From: Paenibacillus marchantiophytorum
GTDB lineage: Bacteria; Bacillota; Bacilli; Paenibacillales; NBRC-103111
Assembly (NCBI RefSeq): GCF_014640555.1
Contig: NZ_BMHE01000054.1
Coordinates: 1 to 45,580, forward strand
Direction of reading: 5' to 3'
Length of the DNA: 45,580 nt
Below, piece by piece: positions 7,759 to 16,018 of the stretch. Numbering within the stretch: the first letter of the stretch is position 1; each line of letters opens with the position of its first letter. The notes under the pieces are model-generated. The model was not told where the DNA came from. It was given only the letters and a program-made list of their open reading frames with translations, and ran no database searches. The position numbers were made by a program, and so were the translations under genes.

Positions 7759-8697
7759 TTAAACCTGCTGACGATAGAAAGCCTCAATCGTCTTCCCAGC
7801 CGGCTTGCCGTACATGCAGTAGTCGTCGTTGCGCGCAGCCTCGGCTTCAGGATACAGCTGCGCAGGCCAATCCCACAGCATGAAACCGTGAAACCATGGC
7901 TTGCTGCCGATCTTCGCCAACATGACGCGGTAGTATTCGTCTTGTTCTTCCATGCTGTCCGGCCCCTCAAGGCCCCAGTCATTCGGCAGGAACGAGGAAC
8001 CTTGCCGGCTTGGGCAGCCTGCTTCCATGAAGAAGAACGGCTTGTCCTGTTTGGCTGCAAAAGCCTCCAGCGTCGCAACACGTTCTTCCCATGCATCAAT
8101 CGGGTAGTAACCGCTCGATGAGATCACATCAACGGCATCCCACCAAGTTACGTTCGTTTCTTGATATTTGTCACAGTTATACGTAATAACACCCGTATAG
8201 ACCTCTCGCACTTGGCTGATCAGAGCCCTCCATTCCGCTGCGCGCCGATCGGTTTGCACCATTTCACAGCCGATGCAGAACATTTCACAGCCTGTATCCT
8301 GAGCAATTCCGGCATAATGAAGAATGAATGCTGTATAACTTGCGAACCACTCGCTCCATTTGGGCTCACAGGGCACATCCACATCAAAGAAATTAATATG
8401 TGCGCGCCATACGCCATTCGCACAGTTCACAACCGGTTTCAAACAGACCTTCAGCCCCAAATCGCGAGCTGTGTCAATCGCCCATATGACCTCGGCATCC
8501 GTCACCGTAGGCTCATGTTGATAGTTAATTTGGGTCGCTTGCGGATGATCCTGCAAAGCTGACAAAGCAATCGCCGTCCAATTAACGCCCAGCTTCGTCA
8601 TTTCTGTCATCGAAAAGTCTGCGGCTTCATTCGCCCATGTCCCGCGAGTACCAACCCAGCCCCATGTCATGCCTTTGATATATTCCACTTTCCACAC
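7759..8697 (-). CDS. GH113-like beta-mannanase / glycoside hydrolase
   Basis: This 312-residue TIM-barrel hydrolase without a signal peptide probably cleaves beta-1,4-mannan oligosaccharides inside the cell. The N-terminus (IKGMTWGWVGTRG) and the barrel order resemble GH113 endo-mannanases. Glu145 in FCIGCEM (strand 4 end) and Glu225 in FFFMEAG (strand 7 end) fit acid/base and nucleophile; their spacing of 80 residues equals that of Glu151/Glu231 which I recall for the Alicyclobacillus enzyme. Start: GTG at 8697 is very close to AAGG, so GTG at 8688 (giving VEYIKGMTWGW) may be the real start. It is the last gene of the importer operon, 40 bases after the second permease. Intracellular location suggests work on imported oligomers rather than polymer. 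Confidence 0.82.
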   Translation of the reverse strand: MWKVEYIKGMTWGWVGTRGTWANEAADFSMTEMTKLGVNWTAIALSALQDHPQATQINYQHEPTVTDAEVIWAIDTARDLGLKVCLKPVVNCANGVWRAHINFFDVDVPCEPKWSEWFASYTAFILHYAGIAQDTGCEMFCIGCEMVQTDRRAAEWRALISQVREVYTGVITYNCDKYQETNVTWWDAVDVISSSGYYPIDAWEERVATLEAFAAKQDKPFFFMEAGCPSRQGSSFLPNDWGLEGPDSMEEQDEYYRVMLAKIGSKPWFHGFMLWDWPAQLYPEAEAARNDDYCMYGKPAGKTIEAFYRQQV

Positions 8698-8737
8698 GTC
8701 CTTATCTTTGTCAGTTCGCGCTCTCTAAACCTGCCGC

Positions 8738-9577
8738 CTATTCTTTCACAGATCCACTTACAATTCCGGAGAAAATGAAACGCTGCAAAATCAAATAAAC
8801 GATCATCGTCGGCAGCATAACAATCAGAATGGCCGCGCAAATAAGTTCCCAGTGCGCACTATTGGGCCCTGCAAAGCGCATGAGTGACGTTGAAACAACC
8901 CCCAGCTTCTGTGAAGGCATATAGAGATACGGGATATACATGTCGTTATAAATATTAATGGTTTTCAAAATAATGGCCGTAGCCGTAGCCGGTCCCAGTA
9001 ATGGGAAAATAATCGTGCGATAAATCCGGAACAGGGAAGCCCCTTCCATCATGGCACTCTCATCGAGGGAATACGGAATTTTGCTAATAAACTGCAAATA
9101 CAAGTAAATTTGCACAGCATCCGTGCTTGCATACAGCAGGATCGCTGCCCCCCGCGAGTTGAATAAGTGCAGACCCTGAATAATGCTGAAGGTAGCCACT
9201 TGCGTTGTAATTAAGGGGATGAACGTAGCAATAAGATAAGCACCCAGAATCAGGCCTTTCCCTTTGAAAGTAAATCTCCCCAAAGCGTAAGCAACCATCG
9301 TGCCCAGCACAATATTGATCAGAAGCGAAGAAACAACGATAATGCCTGTATTTTTAAAAGCTTGACCTAATTTGCCTACTTCCAACACTTTCGCAAAATT
9401 CGCAAAGTTAAAGATATTCGTTGGTAAACTGAAGGGACTAGAGGCCGCATATTCCGCTGCACTTTTGAAGGCATTGACGACCACCACATAAGGAGGAATC
9501 AACACAGTTAGCACAGCAAGCAGCAGCGACACATATTTAAGCACGCTCAAAACACTCGCAGAGAGTCTGTTTTCCAT
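8738..9577 (-). CDS. carbohydrate ABC transporter permease, MalG type
   Basis: This 279-residue inner-membrane permease has about six membrane segments, starting with one at about 13-35. The ATPase-contact EAA loop is at about 173-195 (DESAMMEGASLFRIYRTIIFPLLGP). It pairs with the MalF-type permease just upstream to form the channel of a sugar importer. The ribosome site GGGGAGGA lies within the last codons of the preceding gene, and the start is 3 bases after its stop, so translation is probably coupled. No ATPase gene is in this cluster; such importers usually share a general MsmX-type ATPase. The substrate is likely a manno- or gluco-oligosaccharide, from the neighbouring enzymes. Confidence 0.93.
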   Translation of the reverse strand: MENRLSASVLSVLKYVSLLLAVLTVLIPPYVVVVNAFKSAAEYAASSPFSLPTNIFNFANFAKVLEVGKLGQAFKNTGIIVVSSLLINIVLGTMVAYALGRFTFKGKGLILGAYLIATFIPLITTQVATFSIIQGLHLFNSRGAAILLYASTDAVQIYLYLQFISKIPYSLDESAMMEGASLFRIYRTIIFPLLGPATATAIILKTINIYNDMYIPYLYMPSQKLGVVSTSLMRFAGPNSAHWELICAAILIVMLPTMIVYLILQRFIFSGIVSGSVKE

Positions 9578-9580
9578 GAT

Positions 9581-10459
9581 TTAATCCTCCCCGCGCAAAA
9601 TGAATTTACGTTGAATAGTAATAACAACTGTAACGATGATTAACAGCACGATGGCCATCGCTGAGGCTAAGCCAATGCTATTGAATTTAAAGGCAACATC
9701 ATTCACCTTGGTTACAAAGGTATCACTGCCTGGCGCAGCCCCGGTTATAATGTACGGAATATCGAACACTTCCAGTGCCCCTGAAACCGTGAGCAGCATG
9801 TTCAGCTCAATGATTTTCCGAATATTTGGCAAGGTAATGTATATTAACGTTTTGAAAGCATTCGCTCCATCAATCTTGGCAGCCTCGTATAAATCGCTAG
9901 GAATGGATTGCAAGACACCTAAATAAATGACCATGTTAAAGCCCATGAATTTCCACAAGGAAACAGATGCTAATGAAATATTGACCAAGCTCTGATTGCC
10001 CAGCCAACTTTGCTTATAAGCACCCAAACCTACTGCATCCAAAAGCGTGTTGAGTGTGCCGTGATCGGTATTGAAAATAAACTGGAACATATACGCCGTT
10101 GCGACACTGTTTAGAATATAAGGTAAAAATAAAAAGACCCGAAATAGATTGCGTCCTTTTATTTTGGAATTCAAAATAATCGCGAAATACAGAGCAAGAA
10201 TGTTCTGAATGATACCGCCGACAAAATAATACAAGTTATGGCTAAAGACGCCAAAAATCTCACTGTTCGAGAAAATCTCTTTGTAGTTCGCAAATCCAAT
10301 CCATTTGAACGACTTCCCTACACCGTCCCAATCCGTAAAGCTTAGCTGAACCAAACGCAGTGCTGGGTAGAACGTGAAGGTTGCAAGCAAAAGGAGCGGA
10401 ATGGTCAAAAAGGATAATAAAATAATCACGCGCTGTGTTTTGTAGGTCAGATTTAGCAT
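9581..10459 (-). CDS. carbohydrate ABC transporter permease, MalF/UgpA type
   Basis: This 292-residue permease has six likely membrane segments; the EAA loop reads DLYEAAKIDGANAFKTLIYITLP, the standard signature of sugar permeases that touch the ATPase. The start at 10459 is chosen because AAGGAGGGG lies directly upstream; a longer reading to 10504 adds 15 residues and no ribosome site. It is second in the binding protein-permease-permease-hydrolase operon. A large stem-loop separates it from the binding-protein gene and probably lowers permease expression relative to the lipoprotein. Confidence 0.93.
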   Translation of the reverse strand: MLNLTYKTQRVIILLSFLTIPLLLLATFTFYPALRLVQLSFTDWDGVGKSFKWIGFANYKEIFSNSEIFGVFSHNLYYFVGGIIQNILALYFAIILNSKIKGRNLFRVFLFLPYILNSVATAYMFQFIFNTDHGTLNTLLDAVGLGAYKQSWLGNQSLVNISLASVSLWKFMGFNMVIYLGVLQSIPSDLYEAAKIDGANAFKTLIYITLPNIRKIIELNMLLTVSGALEVFDIPYIITGAAPGSDTFVTKVNDVAFKFNSIGLASAMAIVLLIIVTVVITIQRKFILRGED

Positions 10460-10509
10460 GACAACCCCTCCTTTTCCCGATAATTTCAAACAAAATTCGA
10501 ACACAAATG

Positions 10510-10554
10510 ACCTCTATTTGCGGTCGCTCATAGGTGAATGACCGCAACAGAGGT
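10510..10554 (-). terminator. intercistronic stem-loop (attenuator or mRNA stabiliser)
   Basis: Arms ACCTCT...GCGGTC and GACCGC...AGAGGT form a long hairpin in the gap between the binding-protein gene and its permeases. No clean T run follows on the minus strand, so partial termination or 3'-end protection of the binding-protein message is more likely than full termination. Confidence 0.6.
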
Positions 10555-10567
10555 ATGGATTATGTGA

Positions 10568-11884
10568 TTATTGACCTACCGCTTTTTTGGCATCTGCCCA
10601 CTTTTTGTTCAACTCTTCTAATCCCGCTTTAAAATCTTTCGCCAGAACTAATTTTTGAACATACGTTCCACCCATGAAGTCGATTTGCGCTTTATTGGCG
10701 ATTGCACTGTAAGCATCCGGATCGGGTTTGCCTTGCAATGTGTTAGGCTTCATAGCTAAAAATTCTTTGAGCTGCGGCATCGTGGATTCTTTGGATTTCA
10801 AAGGAGGAATCATACCCGCATAGTCCGCATAGTCCGATTCTTCAATCATGAATTTCACAAAAGCTTTGGCTGTGTCGATGTTCTTGCTGTTTTTTGCAAC
10901 GCCATACATATAGTCAGGGCCCATATTAGCGTTGTATTTACCACTGTTGTCATAAGGCATAGGGAAGAATCCGATATCCTCTGATTTGGCCCCGTTCTCG
11001 ATAATTTGCGGGATAACCCAGTTTCCTAAGAAGTACATAGCTGTTTTACCGCTTGCTACATCTTTCTTGGAGGATTCCCAATCTGTCGACATCAAATCTT
11101 TCTCGGTATATCCTTTTGTAACAAACGTTTTCAGAATGGTCAGCGCTTTATTGTAAGGCGTTCCTTCTGCGAATGGCGCATCTGTTTTCGTCATCGAACC
11201 CCGGAATTCTGGATCTCCTGAAATTTCAAAAGCAATGATATCCCACTCGCTCAACGGCCATTTATCTTTGAAGTTCGTTGCCAGTGGCGTGATGCCAGCC
11301 GTTTTCAATTTTTCGGCGGCTGCATAAAGTTCATCCAATGTTTTGGGCACGGATGTAATTCCGGCCTTGGCAAATGCTTGTTTATTGTAAGCAACACCAT
11401 TTGTATTTACACCGCTTGGAAGACCAAGTGTTTTGCCATCAGACGCTTTAATGTCAGGGAAATAAACTTTATCATTCAAGCCAAGGTCATTAAGCGGAGC
11501 ATAGTACTCAGCCAATTTGTTATTAGGCACACCGTCCGGGATCATATTGACATCGCCCAGCTCGCCTGTTGATAATCTGACTTTCATAGTTGGACCATAG
11601 TCTTTGATCGATTCAATCGCTACTTCTGTTACGCCTGGGTATTTTTTCTTGAAAGCGTCCGTCCACCCTTTGAACTTTGTATCCACTAAGTCGGTACGGT
11701 GCGTAACGACAGTAATTTTACCTTTGATGTTCGCATTTGCAGTTCCACCTGCATCTGTTGTTGCCGGTGCTTTCGTTCCCGCAGGTGACGTAGTTGCCGA
11801 GCCGTTATCTGTTGTTTTACCACATGCCGCTGTTATAGACATAACCAATACTAACGCCATACTGGATGTTAGCCACTTTTTCAT
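10568..11884 (-). CDS. extracellular sugar-binding lipoprotein of ABC importer (solute-binding family 1)
   Basis: This lipoprotein of 438 residues captures the sugar and delivers it to the two permeases downstream. The N-terminus has a lipoprotein signal (MKKWLTSSMALVLVMSITAAC) with the lipidated Cys after ITAA, then a Ser/Thr/Ala-rich linker and a mature binding domain with family-typical segments such as GKTAMYFLGNWVIPQI. The start at 11884 (ATG-AAA-AAG) is 9 bases from GGGGG; a TTG two codons earlier is too close. A perfect cre site and a -10 box lie directly upstream. It is the first gene of the importer operon, 144 bases after the response regulator gene. Confidence 0.93.
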   Translation of the reverse strand: MKKWLTSSMALVLVMSITAACGKTTDNGSATTSPAGTKAPATTDAGGTANANIKGKITVVTHRTDLVDTKFKGWTDAFKKKYPGVTEVAIESIKDYGPTMKVRLSTGELGDVNMIPDGVPNNKLAEYYAPLNDLGLNDKVYFPDIKASDGKTLGLPSGVNTNGVAYNKQAFAKAGITSVPKTLDELYAAAEKLKTAGITPLATNFKDKWPLSEWDIIAFEISGDPEFRGSMTKTDAPFAEGTPYNKALTILKTFVTKGYTEKDLMSTDWESSKKDVASGKTAMYFLGNWVIPQIIENGAKSEDIGFFPMPYDNSGKYNANMGPDYMYGVAKNSKNIDTAKAFVKFMIEESDYADYAGMIPPLKSKESTMPQLKEFLAMKPNTLQGKPDPDAYSAIANKAQIDFMGGTYVQKLVLAKDFKAGLEELNKKWADAKKAVGQ

Positions 11885-11919
11885 ATTCAAAAACCCCCTT
11901 GAAAGTTTGAAAATCCATT

Positions 11920-11934
11920 TGTTATCGCTTACAT
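11920..11934 (-). promoter_or_regulatory. cre site (CcpA catabolite repression)
   Basis: The minus strand reads ATGTAAGCGATAACA, which fits the cre consensus WTGNAANCGNWNNCW at every position. It lies just downstream of the -10 box, where CcpA would block transcription of the importer operon when glucose is available. The motif is seen; CcpA control is inferred from it. Confidence 0.85.
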
Positions 11935-11938
11935 TCCT

Positions 11939-11944
11939 ATTATA
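11939..11944 (-). promoter_or_regulatory. -10 box of the importer operon promoter
   Basis: TATAAT on the minus strand. No good -35 box is seen 16-18 bases upstream, which fits a promoter needing an activator such as the adjacent YesN-type response regulator. Confidence 0.55.
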
Positions 11945-11999
11945 TGGCGATTCAAAAGGGATTAATAGGCACTTTTTTTGTTTTTATTGTATTATCTTC

Positions 12000-12028
12000 G
12001 CATTATTCTCGAAAATTATGCTAACAAA
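12000..12028 (-). promoter_or_regulatory. candidate operator upstream of the importer operon
   Basis: Two overlapping signals: TTTGTTAGCATAAT on the minus strand (12015-12028), matching 13 of 14 bases of the half-site at 6421-6434, and a near-palindrome GCATTATT/AATTATGC (12000-12021). It abuts the stop codon of the response regulator gene and lies about 60-80 bases upstream of the importer -10 box. It could be a binding site for the LacI-type regulator, or a weak terminator. Confidence 0.4.
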
Positions 12029-13546
12029 CTAGCTAACAACATCCCTAAATTCCTTTGGCGTGAGACCAACTACCTTTTTGAACTGCTTGTTGAAATAGGC
12101 GGGGTCTCGGTAACCAACCAATTCACCAACCTGATAGGTTTTCAACTGCATCTGATTCATCAACAGTTCCTTGGCTTTATTCATACGTACAGATATCATG
12201 TACTCGATGATGGTCGTGCCTGTTTCCTGTCTGAAAAGCTTGCTTAAATAACTCGGCGTCAGGAATACCCGTTTGGCCAAGCTATTTAAATCCAAGGAGT
12301 CCGCATACTCCAACTCGATAATTTTTTTGATTTGATAAATGGTTCCGGCCCCCTGCACATTTCTCTCATTCAGCAGCAAGCTGAGTCCTTCTACGAGACT
12401 AGTCTCAATTAAGGATTTGGCTTCACCAAACGTGAAACATTGCTTGAGCGTATTCCCCCAATCCCATTGGGCGGCGCCCTGATTGGCTGTTTCCTGCCGC
12501 TTCCCCGCTTCTTTATGCAAGGCATAGAACAACGTTTCCACAAGCTCAATCAGATGGTTCATCCGAATCTTCACCGCACCGATTTCTCGCAGCATCTCTC
12601 TTAAATGCAGTTCCATACCCGCAATATCGAGAATTTCCATACTCTCCAAGACACGCTTGCGATAAGATTCCACACGGTGCAGAGTGCCAAACTGACTTTG
12701 AGCGGCCCGTGAAAGCGGACATCGCTCAGTACTGTAAAAGTTGATCTCAATAGCGTCCAGCGACTCGCGATATCCCTCCGCTAGTTCTTCGACATGACTA
12801 TGTGTGCAGCTGATTCCCACAGAGGCTTGGAACGCATGCTCATTGGCTAGTATGTAATTTATATGATTTTCTAATGCGTGCAGCGCAACTTCCTCTTGCG
12901 CAGCAAAAACAGCGATCATGGCGAGAGTTCGTTCATCCATCTCGACCAACTCCAAGGAGGCAATACGATTCGGTTGATTGGGCTGCAGCCAATGTCGAAA
13001 AGCCGTCCGCGGCACAACCGTGTCCGTGACAATCACAACGACGCAATACGATGACAGTTCTGTAATCCCTGCTAATTGCTGCGCAGATGCGGTATCTGCT
13101 TGGGTAACCGTTTTGCCTAGCAGCCTATTTTTTAGTAGATGATCCTCCTGGACAGGAACCGCAGCATGCTGAGAATTCTGATTTTCCCTCTGCAATTTGG
13201 CTAATAATTCATACAGTTCCTGTTTATCGACCGGTTTCAGTAAATAGGCAGAGACGCCTGCTGCAATGGCTGTTCGCGCATACTCAAACTCGCCGAATCC
13301 GCTTAAAATCACACATTTGATATGCAGATAGAGTTGATGAATCGTCTTTGCAAGTTCTAATCCTGACATGCCCGGCATTTTGATATCCGTAACGACGACA
13401 TCCGGTTGATTGTCCCGCAACGCTTCCAGGCATTCAGCACCACTGGCATACACACCGATAATTTCATAATCCGCAGACGCCTTAACGATCAATTTGGATA
13501 GACCTAGACGTATCTTTTCCTCATCATCAACGATCATAATTTTCAT
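12029..13546 (-). CDS. YesN-type response regulator with AraC DNA-binding domain
   Basis: This 505-residue protein has a receiver domain at 1-120 with the acidic pair DDE (7-9), phospho-acceptor Asp54 in VVTDIKMPG and the conserved Lys in YLLKPVD. A middle region of about 270 residues lacks a named motif. A C-terminal AraC pair of helix-turn-helix motifs sits at about 405-505 (SLAKRVFLTPSYLSKLFRQETG, then VGELVGYRDPAYFNKQFKKVVGLTPKEFR). Phosphorylated by the sensor kinase encoded 21 bases upstream, it most likely activates the importer operon. GGAGGG precedes the ATG. Such pairs are common beside sugar importers in Paenibacillus. Confidence 0.93.
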   Translation of the reverse strand: MKIMIVDDEEKIRLGLSKLIVKASADYEIIGVYASGAECLEALRDNQPDVVVTDIKMPGMSGLELAKTIHQLYLHIKCVILSGFGEFEYARTAIAAGVSAYLLKPVDKQELYELLAKLQRENQNSQHAAVPVQEDHLLKNRLLGKTVTQADTASAQQLAGITELSSYCVVVIVTDTVVPRTAFRHWLQPNQPNRIASLELVEMDERTLAMIAVFAAQEEVALHALENHINYILANEHAFQASVGISCTHSHVEELAEGYRESLDAIEINFYSTERCPLSRAAQSQFGTLHRVESYRKRVLESMEILDIAGMELHLREMLREIGAVKIRMNHLIELVETLFYALHKEAGKRQETANQGAAQWDWGNTLKQCFTFGEAKSLIETSLVEGLSLLLNERNVQGAGTIYQIKKIIELEYADSLDLNSLAKRVFLTPSYLSKLFRQETGTTIIEYMISVRMNKAKELLMNQMQLKTYQVGELVGYRDPAYFNKQFKKVVGLTPKEFRDVVS

Positions 13547-13567
13547 AAGAAAGTACCCTCCAAGGCT

Positions 13568-15325
13568 TCACAAATTATAAGGCAGCGTCAAAATGACGAC
13601 CGTTCCTTCTCCTTCTTGACTTGCAAGCTCCAATCCGTAGGCAGGTCCATAATGAAGCTTGAGCCTCTCATCGACGTTCAGCAAACCAATGCCCGTAGTC
13701 GACTCCTCTTTATCAGGCTTTATTCCGCTTAGGAGCCGCTCATGCAGCATGTTCAAGCGTTCCTTGCGAATGCCAACCCCGTTATCCCGGATATGAAAGG
13801 TGAGGATATGGCCGCTGATTTCATAGGAGATATGAATATCTATCGTTTCATTGCCAGCTTCCGTTTGCCCGTGAACAACGGTGTTCTCAACAATAGGCTG
13901 TAAGATCAGGGGAATGACCGGATAGTGGTGCAGCATTTGCATAGCTTCCAAATGTAAGGTGAATTTGTTGTGGTAGCGGTAATTAACGATTTGGATATAC
14001 GTTTCCAAATGCTCAAATTCCTGGCCCAGTGTGACCACTCCGTTGGTCGACTTCGTGCTGTGACGGAACAATTTGCCTAGCGCCGCGATCATTTCCGCCG
14101 TTTCTTCATCATCATTGATTTCTGCCGTCATCCGAATCGTTTCCAGCGTATTGTACAGAAAATGTGGATTAATCTGATTTTGCAAGGCAGACAGCTCCGC
14201 CTCTTTCTTGCGTCCCTCGATGTAATAGACTTGTCCAATCAGTTCTTTCATTCGTTCCAGCATCGAATTGAAATGCATGCCCAACCGCCCCGCTTCATCC
14301 CGGGTTTGCACATTAAAACTTACGTCCAGATCACCATTCTCCGCTTTTTTCATTAATCTCATTAATCGCTTCATCGGCTTCGTTAGCGCAAAAGAGAGCA
14401 AGATCGAAACAAAGAGCGCAAAACTAACCACTAAACAGGTAACAAGCAGCGTAATATTCTGTGTTTGCATCGCTTCTTTCATCAATTGATCCAAGGGAAT
14501 CCGAATGATCGTTTTCCAGCCGGTTTTCAAAGACTGCGAGTAAATGCATAAATATTTAATACCGTTAATCTCTTTAATGAAATCACCGGACGTTCCTGCG
14601 GCCAGTTTCACAAGCGGATCATCGGAAATTCGTTCCGTCATTCTTTTCTGCTCCGTATCATAAATGACATGAACATTCTGATCGATCATCAGCACCTTGC
14701 CATTGCCTGCCGTTTCCAGATCTCGCACTAAATTCTGAATAACGCTGATATTCGCATCCACAGCAATAGTTCCAATCGGTTCTTGCGTGTAGAAATCGCG
14801 AATATCCCGAATTACAGTAAACGCAAACTTCCCTGTTTGCCAATTCGCCACTTGCTGTGTGCTCAAGAAAATTGATTTGCCGCCGGCATCCCGGGCCAGA
14901 CGTTTCCATTGATCCGATCTTTCAGCCAAATCTGTGCGAACCCCGCCAGAAACAATCATGTAATATTTGTTATTATCGTTATCAAAAATATAGATCGAAT
15001 TGGTGCCTCGTTTGATATTGTTCATGATTCGTATATAGCTTTCCATCTCTACCTGCTTAGCCGTCAGGCTCTGCGACTTATCCTCCAATAGCTGTTGGAG
15101 GGGGGTTAAATACAGCGGAATTTGTGAGATCTGTTCCATATCGCCAATGTAATCGTCCAGCCGATTCGTAATATTGTTGGTGAGTTGCGAGGCATATAAA
15201 CTTGTATTTTTCTTAATTGATTTCGAATAGTTTTGGTAAGAAATATAGCCGGTTAGCATGATGGGCAAAATAATAAGAAAAACAAAGACGATGATCAACT
15301 TCTTCTCCATCGACAAGTTCGACAT
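13568..15325 (-). CDS. YesM-type sensor histidine kinase
   Basis: This 585-residue membrane kinase has: membrane segment 9-30, an extracellular Cache-like sensor about 31-288, a second membrane segment about 290-313, HAMP about 314-366, and a kinase core with phospho-acceptor His388 in INPHFLYNTLE (the His_kinase/LytS-YehU class). An ATPase domain follows, with an N box (LILQPIVENTVVHG), DNGVGI and TGIGLLNVDERL. It should sense an extracellular sugar or a loaded binding protein and phosphorylate the adjacent response regulator. GAGGGGGAG precedes the ATG. Its promoter has a perfect TATAAT with a cre-like sequence next to the -35 box. Confidence 0.94.
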   Translation of the reverse strand: MSNLSMEKKLIIVFVFLIILPIMLTGYISYQNYSKSIKKNTSLYASQLTNNITNRLDDYIGDMEQISQIPLYLTPLQQLLEDKSQSLTAKQVEMESYIRIMNNIKRGTNSIYIFDNDNNKYYMIVSGGVRTDLAERSDQWKRLARDAGGKSIFLSTQQVANWQTGKFAFTVIRDIRDFYTQEPIGTIAVDANISVIQNLVRDLETAGNGKVLMIDQNVHVIYDTEQKRMTERISDDPLVKLAAGTSGDFIKEINGIKYLCIYSQSLKTGWKTIIRIPLDQLMKEAMQTQNITLLVTCLVVSFALFVSILLSFALTKPMKRLMRLMKKAENGDLDVSFNVQTRDEAGRLGMHFNSMLERMKELIGQVYYIEGRKKEAELSALQNQINPHFLYNTLETIRMTAEINDDEETAEMIAALGKLFRHSTKSTNGVVTLGQEFEHLETYIQIVNYRYHNKFTLHLEAMQMLHHYPVIPLILQPIVENTVVHGQTEAGNETIDIHISYEISGHILTFHIRDNGVGIRKERLNMLHERLLSGIKPDKEESTTGIGLLNVDERLKLHYGPAYGLELASQEGEGTVVILTLPYNL

Positions 15326-15371
15326 GAGGCTCCCCCTCTAATTAGCTGAAAATAAGCGCTGCTTGATGTTC

Positions 15372-15400
15372 ATTATAGACACATGCCGTCGAAATGAAAA
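15372..15400 (-). promoter_or_regulatory. promoter of the sensor kinase-response regulator genes
   Basis: On the minus strand TTTTCA (15395-15400), 17 bases, TATAAT (15372-15377). The -10 is perfect, the -35 weak. Confidence 0.55.
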
Positions 15401-15414
15401 TCAAACCGCTTACA
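15401..15414 (-). promoter_or_regulatory. cre-like site beside the sensor kinase promoter
   Basis: The minus strand reads TGTAAGCGGTTTGA, one mismatch (G for C at position 13) from the 14-base cre core, and shares TGTAAGCG with the perfect site at 11920. It directly abuts the -35 box. Confidence 0.4.
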
Positions 15415-15450
15415 GGCTCAAATAAATTGTCGGAAACAGGGCCTAACGAT

Positions 15451-15480
15451 TTGTTTGCGCGTGGCAAAATATGCTACAAT
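15451..15480 (+). promoter_or_regulatory. promoter of mscL
   Basis: TTGTTT (15451-15456), 18 bases, TACAAT (15475-15480), 30 bases before the ATG. Confidence 0.55.
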
Positions 15481-15510
15481 GCTAACAATTGCAATTTTTG
15501 GAGGTTCACT

Positions 15511-15978
15511 ATGTTAAAGGAATTTAAAGACTTTGCATTCAAAGGAAACATGCTTGATTTGGCAGTCGGGGTCATTATCGGGGGCGCTTTCGGAAAGGTC
15601 ATTACATCGATTGTAAATGATTTAATTATGCCTTTGGTAGGCCTTCTACTAGGCAAAGTGAAGTTCAATGATCTGTTCATTTCGTTGAATGGCACACACT
15701 ATGACACTTTGGCTGATGCCGTCAAAGCTAGTGCGCCAACATTTAATTATGGTCAATTCATCTCGACGTTTTTGGACTTTTTAATCGTTGCTTTTGTTAT
15801 CTTCCTTGTCGTCAAACAGCTCGGCAAATTGCGTAAAAAAGAAGTACATAAAGAAAAGGTCGTTACATCCAAATCGTGTCCGCATTGCTTGTCCGAAATT
15901 CCGGCACAGGCTACGCGCTGCAAGTTCTGTACGTCAGAACTATCCTCTGGTCCGAGCGTATCGGGCAGCATTCAATAG
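15511..15978 (+). CDS. mscL: large-conductance mechanosensitive channel MscL with C-terminal zinc ribbon
   Basis: This 155-residue channel opens under membrane tension and releases solutes on osmotic downshock. The N-terminal amphipathic helix (LKEFKDFAFKGN), first membrane helix (MLDLAVGVIIGGAFGKVITSIVNDLIMPLVG), periplasmic loop and second helix (FLDFLIVAFVIFLVVKQL) are standard. After a short charged stretch the protein adds a tail with two Cys pairs, CPHC and CKFC, 14 residues apart, that should bind zinc, plus about 15 residues. Common MscL proteins of about 130-136 residues end with a helix and no such module. The start at 15511 is 7 bases after GGAGG. It has its own promoter and terminator. 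Confidence 0.95.
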   Translation: MLKEFKDFAFKGNMLDLAVGVIIGGAFGKVITSIVNDLIMPLVGLLLGKVKFNDLFISLNGTHYDTLADAVKASAPTFNYGQFISTFLDFLIVAFVIFLVVKQLGKLRKKEVHKEKVVTSKSCPHCLSEIPAQATRCKFCTSELSSGPSVSGSIQ

Positions 15979-15981
15979 GCC

Positions 15982-16018
15982 AAAAGCCCGAATCGGCGTT
16001 TACGATTCGGGCTTTTTG
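15982..16018. terminator. bidirectional terminator of mscL and the facing SDR gene
   Basis: A perfect 14-base-pair stem (arms 15982-15995 and 16003-16016) with a T run on the plus strand. Its right arm also encodes the last residues of the facing SDR gene. Confidence 0.9.
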
